Source: Alectoria sarmentosa (taxonomy: Eukaryota; Ascomycota; Lecanoromycetes; Lecanorales; Parmeliaceae). From it: 64,000 bases of DNA. A program made the position numbers and the translations under genes. Positions 56,397-64,000 of this stretch are shown piece after piece. The DNA is taken from positions 1 to 64,000 of the forward strand of contig WOGZ01000082.1 in NCBI GenBank assembly GCA_009733775.1, given 5' to 3'. A model generated the notes under the pieces. The model made no database searches and had not been told where the DNA came from. It was given only the letters and a program-made list of their open reading frames with translations. Position 1 is the stretch's first letter. The number at the start of each line of letters is the position of its first letter.

Positions 56397-57925
56397 GGCG
56401 ATTACACAGTGTGGAGACGGGCGAGGATTGTGAGCTGGGTCGAAGAAAAAGTTGTCGATTGTAGGGGAAGATATTTAATGAAAGCCTGGAAAGATGTTCA
56501 ATGCCGACAGCTGTCCAACTCCATCTCAGAGCATCTAGAACTGACGTAGGGTTTCGAAGAAAGGATTTGTAGGTGATGAGTAAAACTATGTGTGATGAGT
56601 AAAAGTGAAACTGGTGAAGGTCTCGGAAACAGGATAGCTAATTATTATAAAGGAAAGGTGGTCAAAGAAAAATTGGGTGGGTAGCGTGAGCGTCCTGGGG
56701 GAAACCATCCATGGTTGAGAGTCGAGAGTTGGCAGGCGCAATGAACACGGGGACTGGGAGGCATGTTATGACTCTGATACAGTAGTACTCGTAGTCGTAC
56801 AACAAAGATTCGAGGTATCAACTAAAAGGACTCTATCCAGGTCACAAGGACAAGGTTCAGTAGCAGGGCGATTGTGATTTCTAATTCGAAAGGATGCTTG
56901 ATGCTTGCGGTCAGAGAAACATCACACCTCGGTCTTGGTCCCGGCTGGACATGGTGCCGGCTGATGGCGCCAATACCCTCCCCCAGACCCCCACTACTTT
57001 ACTGTACAACATAATATGCCAACTTGAACGAAGCGCATCTTCCTGCCCTCCACCAATTGTCTCCCGTATTTTCTTAATGGCATGTGTATGTAGTAAGCAA
57101 AGAGCCTCGCCTAGAGTTGTCTTTCAATAACAAGTCCCAAACACAAAGAACATTGAGACATTGCGACGTTGCGCTTACCCCACAAAACAGGATCAGCGGC
57201 CTACTGCCCAGTGCCCAGCTGACCATTGGGTAAGGATTCTACACACAGCCTACTGCGGCCGAAACATTAGTACGGGATCCTACAGGGAAACACTCTAGCT
57301 AGATGTTTCGCCTTCAACCGAAAGCAATGATTCAAGACGTCATTTGCCTTGAATAGGCGGCCGTCATGTCGCATGCCTGTCCCAGATTGCTTCAACTTTC
57401 CCCCCTCAAAGTACTATATGTCATTCTGTCCCGGAGACATCTCCGCCGAAATGTCATACTAATCCTGTATGCTTTTCCATTTACGCACCGGACGCTTGCT
57501 TTGCTTGCTTTGCTTGCCACAACGATGCAGAGAAGTCTATCTCTCTGCTTCTTTCGAGTCTTTCCTCTCCCGCTATTCTTTTCTTCCTTCTATGAACTTG
57601 CAAGAGACATACTGCAAGCGTATAATATCATTTTGCAAGGGACATTCACTACATAATCACCACAACAGATCTGCCGTAGACTGAAGGGTATGAAGTATTG
57701 CCCTTCACTAAGCATACTTTACTGTTCGCTTCCCCTTTTGTTAGCCTCGGCATGTCTTTCTTCATCCGTGCTCACAGGTTGCACAAGCCAAGTCGGGAAA
57801 GATGGACCTGCATTGGACTTCACTTCCCAACTGCTTCTTTTCCTCCTATCAGTCCGTATCATCTTCGCTTCTCGAAAATTAGCATTCCGACGACCATCTG
57901 CTCCTGAACAGTGATAGTTGCAAAG
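56397..57925. other. Divergent promoter region, 1.5 kb
   Basis: Lies between the long-loop MFS gene (-) and the Thr-rich membrane protein (+). Short frames such as 57366-57656 show no domain. No element recognised. Confidence 0.5.
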
Positions 57926-58825
57926 ATGGTCACGAGCACAATATACTCTGACTCGCAAACTGTAGTAGTTGACATAGGATCGGTCCCAGCCACAGCGCCA
58001 TGGCTCGAGCAGACAACCTACCTCATCGACCAATCGGGGTACACCACAGCAGTACTGGCTCAAACTGATCAACCTACACTAGGTGTGACCCTTGCACCGA
58101 TGCCGTACCCTACGACACCAACAACGACGGCCCCAACTGCCACCGGTGTGACCCTTACACCAGTCCCTTCTGCTACGACACCAACAACGACACTCCCAAC
58201 TCTCACACTTGTTACTGGCCGTACGCCAATGCCAGCTGTCACTGTCGCCGGTACTGTGATTGGGGTGGTGGCCGGAATTGCATTCGCTTTGACACTGGTC
58301 TATTACTTTCGTCAGCGGATCAGGAGTAATCGTCTCCGATCAAACATTCTACTGCACACATCACAGGCTGCTGCACAGGCATGGCCACCCGCTGGCCGCG
58401 TTCCGTCTTGGGAGGAGTTATTGAAAGAGACGGAGGAGTACTCGGAGAGATTTGACGAGAGCACTGTGCTATCTAGTGAGGGCAACGACTCTGGACTTGG
58501 CGATGAGAACTGCCAGGGTGGCTATCGTCCCACCTATGTTGCGTCGGCAGTAAGATGCTCACCGTCTTCGACAGCACCCGCTCAAGTACACCTGGGTCAG
58601 CCTACGTCTATCCTGAAACGTCCTGCACCACCCAAAACCGCGAACATGGCCCAAGGCACGTTTGAAACTAAGGACGAGCAAGATTACAGGGATGTTCCTG
58701 CCACCAGTAAGCTAGCACTAGCCAAGAAAGGTGTGAGGTTCGGGGCAGACCAGATCCGCGAGTTTGGCAGGACGCCATTTGGGTCAACAGCAGGAAGTGT
58801 GGTCGATCATGGAAGCGAAATTTGA
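57926..58825 (+). CDS. Thr/Pro-rich single-pass membrane protein, function unknown
   Basis: Single exon, 299 aa from the ATG at 57926; the frame opens at 57911 with a non-ATG codon. There is no obvious signal peptide. Residues 60-110 contain two tandem copies of GVTLxPxPxxTTPTTTxPTx. Then one membrane helix follows (VAGTVIGVVAGIAFALTLVYYF) with RQRIRSNRLR after it, so the Thr-rich side would be outside and probably O-glycosylated. The cytosolic part of about 170 residues is acidic then basic and ends in a KKGVRFG motif, which resembles a PP1-binding RVxF site. The design recalls wall-sensor or mucin-like proteins, but no family was recognised. Confidence 0.7.
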   Translation: MVTSTIYSDSQTVVVDIGSVPATAPWLEQTTYLIDQSGYTTAVLAQTDQPTLGVTLAPMPYPTTPTTTAPTATGVTLTPVPSATTPTTTLPTLTLVTGRTPMPAVTVAGTVIGVVAGIAFALTLVYYFRQRIRSNRLRSNILLHTSQAAAQAWPPAGRVPSWEELLKETEEYSERFDESTVLSSEGNDSGLGDENCQGGYRPTYVASAVRCSPSSTAPAQVHLGQPTSILKRPAPPKTANMAQGTFETKDEQDYRDVPATSKLALAKKGVRFGADQIREFGRTPFGSTAGSVVDHGSEI

Positions 58826-60221
58826 GAGTCCGTGAGTTATGCAGGCTTTTGCTGGCGGGCTCCTCTCCATCTTTTCGCTTTGGCATACTGTCTGGGCTTT
58901 GACTGGATTGAGTTGACTGTATATATTCAAGAATACTAAGTGATTGATAGCTCATGAAGCTCTTCGGTCGTTGCCGTGCGACAGGAACTGAGAATGCCAG
59001 GTGTACTTCAGCTGCGCCTGCAGGTCCGTAGATTCCGACAATCTCTCGATCTGTGAGCCGGTAGATTCCTTCGATATTTGAACAATTAAGTCGCAAAAGA
59101 TCGAGGTAACCTGGTCATTTGAATGGGTAACACGCTGTCAAGAGCCGTTCGAGCGGTAAAAAGCCGGGGCAACTCGAGACCTCATGTCTCTGCTTCGTAA
59201 AATACACCCGAATACTGTAATTCAGTGTCACAAGGAACTGCATACGGTATGCGGCGATGATAAGTAAATGGCCCTGAACCACTTGTAGCTGTAAGTACTG
59301 AACATTTCGAGTTGAAGACCATAGCGGCGCGCAAGGCAAGTTTCAGGGCTTTCAAACGGGCTCAGTGTCCTTAGACCTCTATCGGGAAAAGCGAAATGTA
59401 CCCACTGCTACGCGCTGCAGCGTTGAGTTGTCTTGAGAGCGTTCTCACAGCAGACCTCACAGCATATGCGTCTGACGCACCCCTGGACGAGAATTGGTCA
59501 ATCAAATTTGCACCAGTGGCATGGTTCGTAGCTTTAGATCGTTCCGGTGGACATTCAAGGGAATGCGTGCATGCCACAGTGGCTATTGCCGCGCGTTTGA
59601 TAGCAATAAGCGAGACGGTGTAGCGCCTTCCAACGACAGGCCAAAATCTGTGGCTTCTACCAGGGCATGCTGTTGACCTAAAACTTCCATCGACCATCAT
59701 TTCACATTTATCCTGATGTTTGACTCGGCATAGGGCACAAAATGTAGAGGCATGAGTGCTTTTAACTCCTACAACTCGTCTTCAACACTGATGTAGACGA
59801 CGCACTAGCTTGGTTTCTTCCACTCTGCCCATGTCTTTACCGCCTCAAGTATGAAGTGGTGATCCTGGAACCAGGACTGGTACAGGCTGCCATTCCAGCT
59901 CAGCAACGAACCTCCGATCCCTCTCTTGAACCTGAGGCTTGTGTCATACAGTGAAATTGGGAGAAGTAGCGCATTCATGAAAGAGTTGGACGATTGGATG
60001 TATGTTGGATATGCACGCTTGATGTTGCAAGTCTTGAGCTATCATTCGTTTTGCTTGGACGCTTGCCCGCTCCCCCAGCAGCTCTTAGATACGTTTAACT
60101 AGAGGTACAACAAAAGCCACCGCCGTTCTTTAGACCGCTTCAATTAATCTCTCCAGCCTGAGGTCACTTATCTCCAAAGGACGCCAGTCACCGTTCCTCC
60201 AGCCGCACGTGGTATCTCCTG
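58826..60221. other. Intergenic region, 1.4 kb
   Basis: Convergent 3' ends. Frames at 59371-59700 (-) and 59396-59623 (+) overlap each other, and neither shows a domain. Nothing else noted. Confidence 0.5.
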
Positions 60222-61499
60222 CTATTTTTGGCCTTCCTTGTCCTCTTTCTGCTCTTCAAAAGTCACAAATACGTGACAGGATGTGTTCCCATTTGTCTTC
60301 TGCCATTCTGGCCAATTCTTGATCACCAAGAGTAGGAGATGATGGTCTTCGTTAGTATCCGCATATACAGGGACAGGGAGCCAAGATGGACGTGCAATAA
60401 TCTCTCGTAACCCAACTTGCTCGCCCTGAGACTCGAGCCGAGCACGTACACCGGCACGGAAAGTCACCGCATTTTGAGCTTCAGGCAGACCCATGATGAA
60501 GCTGGGACCTTTGCGATTGCCTGATGGGCCTATTATGAAGAATACCCGACTAAAGAGCTCCGGAGAAAATTCGACCTGTGAGTGTTTCAAGGTCTTGCAG
60601 CTCGAGATCGAGCTCGGGGATGGCGGGGCGGTTGTAGTTCGAGTAAAGATCGTCTGAGTGCCAATGTTCATGGAAGGTGGGACATGTTGCACCGAAGGTA
60701 TAGCGGATGCAAGTATGTTTCGACCAGAGTCTGGAGAAGGCGCCGGCGAACGAGTACGACCGTTGCCAAAATTGGAAGCACGAGATGTGATAGACCGCTT
60801 GGGATACGTGTGTGCCAATACTGGACCAGCGATAGGCCTAGTCCAGTGATGGTTTGGCGATATGCTGAGACTGGCGGCAAGGAATGTAGGAGTTACCGCG
60901 GGACCGGCAACGGCAGAGATATCATACATATCGGGAGCGCTGGAAGGCACCATTTCTGTGTCATGCATGTGTCCTGTTTTGGCGTGATTATTGGCTGCTT
61001 CGTGGCTCCAGAAGTGTCTGCCGCAGTCGAAGCATATGGAGTATTCATCGTTTCCGCTGTCTTCGCTGTCGGGAGTGTCTGCGTATGGGCTAGCCTCCGC
61101 CTCTATCGCAGAAGTTAAAGGTGGGCTCGAATCGGGAGCAGACGCCGAACTGGCAGCAGGAGAATTTCCAACAATGACAGGAGATTGGGGCGATATAAAC
61201 TCTTCGTGAAGGACGTGTGCTGTCAGGGCGCCATGGGAGTCTGCTTTGGAACGGCTCCAGAAGTGTTTACCACAATCATCGCAGACGATGGAATATTGCA
61301 CTTCATCGACTTTCGGATCCGCTGCTTGTGTGTCAAGGTCAGTCTTATGTTCTGTGCGAGGAGCAGAAACATAATTAGAACCACTTTTCGTTGAGTTTCC
61401 AAGTCCTGGAAGCCAGTCCATGCGATCGTTTGACCCCATTGGTGCCACGATCTTGACGGTGAGTGAGGATGGATGGAGAGATCTAGGGAAGGAAGACAT
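60222..61499 (-). CDS. Protein with two divergent C2H2 zinc fingers
   Basis: Single exon, 425 aa. Two related fingers lie near residues 73-95 and 155-176: CDDCGKHFWSRSKADSHG-AH and CFDCGRHFWSHEAANNHAKTGH. Both have C-x2-C and F-W before the histidines, and they share sequence, suggesting duplication. They are separated by a Ser/Pro/acidic linker. The centre is Ser/Thr/Pro-rich. The C-terminal 120 residues (FSPELFSRVFFIIGPSGNRK onward, LLLLVIKNWPEWQ) look folded but unfamiliar. A transcription factor is possible; the FW-type fingers might instead bind RNA or protein. The gene is preceded by 248 bases to the PTGR-like gene's end. No introns are evident. Confidence 0.72.
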   Translation of the reverse strand: MSSFPRSLHPSSLTVKIVAPMGSNDRMDWLPGLGNSTKSGSNYVSAPRTEHKTDLDTQAADPKVDEVQYSIVCDDCGKHFWSRSKADSHGALTAHVLHEEFISPQSPVIVGNSPAASSASAPDSSPPLTSAIEAEASPYADTPDSEDSGNDEYSICFDCGRHFWSHEAANNHAKTGHMHDTEMVPSSAPDMYDISAVAGPAVTPTFLAASLSISPNHHWTRPIAGPVLAHTYPKRSITSRASNFGNGRTRSPAPSPDSGRNILASAIPSVQHVPPSMNIGTQTIFTRTTTAPPSPSSISSCKTLKHSQVEFSPELFSRVFFIIGPSGNRKGPSFIMGLPEAQNAVTFRAGVRARLESQGEQVGLREIIARPSWLPVPVYADTNEDHHLLLLVIKNWPEWQKTNGNTSCHVFVTFEEQKEDKEGQK

Positions 61500-61747
61500 A
61501 GTTTTGTGACATGAGTTCGGTTACCGGGAAGCTATACAGTGGTTAGGTCCCGCAAGCTCAACACATCTACAAGGTGAGGCGCATGGGTGTTGACAATGAC
61601 ATTTTCAAGTACTGAAGGAGAAGAGCCGATTTGTACAAAAGCGTCCCGGTCTCTCAGCGAAGCGAGCGGAGATCAGTAAGACAGGGAACATTGCCATAGT
61701 GGTAAGAAATTCGCTCTCACCCATTCTCCCGAATACGTCCCTAATGG

Positions 61748-62957
61748 TCAAACCAGCTTCGTGACCAACTTCCCCGTGTTCGCCCCCTCAAACAGCAACA
61801 TCCACGTCTTCGGTACAGCGTCAAACTTAGTGTCGACAACTGTCTCGTTCTCGTCGCCCACCTTGATCTTTCCCTCCTTCGCCGCTGTCACCATCTCCTT
61901 AATAGCCTCCGGCCCCTTTCCTTCTGCAATAAAGTCTCTAACGATAAATCCCTTAATCTCAATCCTGTTCGAGATGACCTCAAACCAGTTCTTCAAACCC
62001 GACTTCTCACTCTTATTGTAATTGGTGATAGCCCCACAAGCTGCGATCCTGCCTTCCTTCTTCATCCGCGTCAGCATCAGATCGAGAATCTCGCCTCCGA
62101 CGTTGTCGAAATAGACCTCCACGTAATCATTGGTCGCTTTGATTAGATCCTGTTCGAAGCTGGACTTCTTGTAATTCAAACACACATCGGCTCCCAAACT
62201 CTCTACCCATTTACATTTGTCATCACTACCTGCCTACAAAGATTTCGGGGTCAGTATTTCTTATCTGAGGCAGAGTCGCCAGCAATGAGACTGATCAAAG
62301 GGGAATCAATAGCGGCCTGCTCCCGAATTATGTCTTCCAATTCGACAAATGATCATAACAGGAAGGAATTGTCGACGATATACATACCATACCAACCACC
62401 TTCTTGCACTTCAGCATCTTCTTCGCAATCTGAACAACCATACTTCCAGTAGCCCCTGCAGCTCCACTAACAACAACAGTATCCTCCTTCCTCGTCCTCG
62501 CAATTATTTTAATTCCATAGTAAGCCGTCAAGCCGGTCAAACCGAAAGCGCCCAGATAGTGCGTGAGGCTCAAACCCTGAAGATCCTCGCAGGCCTGGCA
62601 TTCCTTCGCATTCTGCACCGAGTATTCCGCCCAACCTGTTGTAGCCAGCACCTTGTCACCCTTGCTATACTGTGACGATTCGGACTCGACGACTTCAGCG
62701 ACTGATCGAGCGCGCATGACACCGTCTTGTGGGACTGGGGGAACGTAGAGGCGTTCGGGATCTAAGCCTTTGGTGATCCAGCCACGCTGGGCAGGGTCAT
62801 TGGATATGTAGAGGGACTTGACCAGGACTTGATCGTGTTTCAGAGAGGGCAGAGAGGCGGTTTTGAGGGTGAAAGTCTGATTGGGACCAGAGAGCTCAGG
62901 GAGATCAGTAGGCTTGTTGGTAAGGATCCATTGGCGAGTTTCGGTTGGGGTCGACAT
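61748..62957 (-). CDS. NADP-dependent MDR reductase (PTGR/leukotriene B4 dehydrogenase-like)
   Basis: Minus-strand exons 62388-62957 and 61748-62233, giving 351 aa. Zinc-free medium-chain reductase that reduces alkenal/alkenone double bonds or acts as a quinone reductase. Family marks are DPAQRGWI in the N-terminal domain, HYLGAFGLTGLTAYYG, the Rossmann loop VSGAAGATGSMVVQIAK, then DNVGGEILD and RIAACGAI. The catalytic-site tyrosine (TAYYG) is present. The zinc-binding cysteines of true alcohol dehydrogenases are absent, as expected. The single intron (62234-62387, 154 nt) splits the Rossmann fold after KKVVGM and ends in the same 3' module as the introner-like introns. Probably a cytosolic detoxification enzyme. 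Confidence 0.92.
62234..62387 (-). repeat. Possible introner-like element: intron of the PTGR-like gene
   Basis: 154-nt intron ending in actgaccccgaaatc and carrying tcgggagca, both shared with other introner-like introns in this window. The rest shows no long identical run, so membership is tentative. Confidence 0.5.
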
Positions 62958-63544
62958 GGTAGACGGTTGGAAGGTCTAAGGGAGCTGTTTGAGGCGATTG
63001 GTGGTCATACAGAGAGTGAATCTAGAGTATGGGAGAGGAGGTGAGGGCGATGATATCCATGTAGTGACGGAGAGCGAGATGCTTTGGAATGGGGACCACG
63101 GACCATGAAAAGCATATATTTCGGGCATAGCGGCTTTGGTATGGACGGGATACATGGGAATGTAGCTGGAATAACTGCCTGCCTCCTATTGTCTGCCATG
63201 CTAACAATTCTACTCGAGCGAGACAGCAGACCGATGTTCATGTTCAAACGCGCAGAGGATGCCCTGAGCCTCAAGGATCAAACATTCTCGGGGCAAACTC
63301 CCGAGATGAATGTCCGAGGATCCCACAAGAGGTACTCTACAGGTACGTGTACATGTACACTGTTACAGCTTAGATCCGTCTATTCGCGTACCTTGGTGCA
63401 TGAGGAATAGCGTAAGCTGCATAAGTAATAACGCAGGATTGAATAATTTTGGTCTTCAATGACTCAGGAAGTCTTTCATGCGCCGGGCGGTATATGGAGG
63501 CTCAAAACTCCTTCCCAATGCTTCATGACCCCTCAATCCCACCC
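62958..63544. other. Intergenic region, 0.59 kb
   Basis: PTGR-like promoter and GDT1 3' flank. A 108-codon plus-strand frame (63084-63410) has no domain and is not called. Confidence 0.5.
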
Positions 63545-64000
63545 TCATTCAACGTACATTGCCTCGATCAGGTAGATGATGCCAAATACCAAGAATGCAA
63601 ACCCGCCTCCCAGTGTTACTGCCCAAGTATGTCAGCAGATGCGCTTGATGAGAACATACGGTAAGCTTGACTTACCGATCCTCAAGCTGACTCTACCGGC
63701 GATAGCTCTACCCCCGATCACTGCAATTGCGGTGCAGATTGCGTGCCCGCTCACTGCACCCCCAGTCACCCACCAGTAATCTTGCCCAGCCGCCATCGCG
63801 ATCGTAGCGATTTGGCTCCGGTCGCCCCACTCCCCCAAGAAGGTCATTACGAAGGTTTGCACCCACGCTGGACTAAGTAGTAAGGAGAATAAATTATTCA
63901 CTCCTGCAAATACGCTCATGATGGCCGAACCTCGGCCAGGTGAAGGACTCCGCGACCCGTCCGGGGAAGAAGGGGGGGAGTCAGGAGGCGCAGGAAGACG
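63545..64000 (-). CDS. GDT1: GDT1-like Mn2+/Ca2+:H+ antiporter, 5' end outside window
   Basis: Partial: exon 63676-64000 continues past the window edge, and the last exon is 63545-63618, after a 57-nt intron. The visible 132 residues are the C-terminal half. They comprise a Pro/Ser-rich linker, then LLSPAWVQTFVMTFLGEWGDRSQIATIAMA, which contains the family's E-x-GD-[KR]-[ST] motif. A helix with GHAICTAIAVIGGR and the last helix VTLGGGFAFLVFGIIYLIEA follow. GDT1/TMEM165 proteins sit in the Golgi and supply Mn2+ for glycosylation while exporting Ca2+ and protons. The first copy of the motif must lie beyond position 64000. The acceptor cttgggcag was chosen because it restores IVTLGGG. Confidence 0.9.

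Noticed and set aside
59371..59700. Opposing 75- and 109-codon frames
   Set aside because: They overlap each other on opposite strands with no family evidence for either.
1..64000. tRNA genes, rRNA genes, CRISPR arrays
   Set aside because: No cloverleaf with a GTTCNANNC arm, no rRNA-like sequence and no spaced palindromic repeat array was found by reading. CRISPR is not expected in a eukaryote. A tRNAscan run would be decisive for tRNAs.

Overview
The window is nuclear DNA from a filamentous ascomycete (Pezizomycotina). The evidence is many 45-150 nt spliceosomal introns with GT...CTAAC/CTGAC...AG signals, a block with the dinucleotide signature of repeat-induced point mutation (RIP), and typical families: Pth11-type rhodopsin-fold receptor, TOK channel, C4-type annexin, QDE-1/SAD-1-type RNA-dependent RNA polymerase, Mtr-type amino-acid permease. 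Several unrelated genes carry mutually homologous introns (introner-like elements). These are best documented in Dothideomycetes, so I lean that way without being able to fix a genus.

Layout. 1-3.9 kb: AT-rich, gene-free RIP block. 4.2-5.8 kb (+): double-Myb telobox protein of Tay1/Teb1 type. 6.4-10.1 kb (+): large orphan coiled-coil protein. 11.3-16.9 kb (+): RNA-dependent RNA polymerase with RRM. 17.5-18.4 kb (+): Elongator subunit ELP6. 18.9-19.5 kb (+): ribosomal protein eL37, with a 4-nt first coding exon. 20.8-21.6 kb (+): decayed RNA-ligase-like remnant. 22.0-23.6 kb (-): type II pantothenate kinase. 24.7-26.9 kb (+): MFS drug/H+ antiporter. 27.4-28.5 kb (+): aldo-keto reductase. 29.6-30.5 kb (-): single-pass membrane protein. 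30.9-33.3 kb (-): TOK potassium channel. 33.3-34.7 kb: repeat-rich intergenic stretch with a fold-back element. 34.7-37.1 kb (-): annexin with KKSSKK-rich N-terminus. 38.1-39.3 kb (+): secreted Vps62-like protein. 40.1-41.9 kb (+): divergent septin-type GTPase. 43.8-44.5 kb (+): small secreted protein. 44.7-46.3 kb (-): GPI2. 47.8-49.6 kb (-): amino-acid permease. 50.5-52.0 kb (-): Pth11-like receptor. 53.7-56.4 kb (-): long-loop MFS transporter. 57.9-58.8 kb (+): Thr/Pro-rich single-pass protein. 60.2-61.5 kb (-): two-zinc-finger protein. 61.7-63.0 kb (-): PTGR-like reductase. 63.5-64.0 kb (-): 3' part of GDT1, cut by the window edge.

The genes are monocistronic and mostly housekeeping (translation, tRNA modification, CoA and GPI synthesis, ion and amino-acid transport). 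I see no secondary-metabolite cluster. Two themes connect them: genome defence (RIP block, RNA-dependent RNA polymerase) and intron gain. The clearest new signal is the intron homology. Intron 1 of the pantothenate kinase gene matches intron 4 of the MFS gene. Intron 3 of the kinase gene, intron 4 of the permease gene and the aldo-keto reductase intron form a second set. All of these, plus one in the PTGR-like gene, end in the same CTGACTCCGAAA-type 3' module.

Exon structures were deduced by hand from splice motifs, reading-frame continuity and family resemblance. In every multi-exon model that is complete in the window, the exon lengths sum to a whole number of codons.
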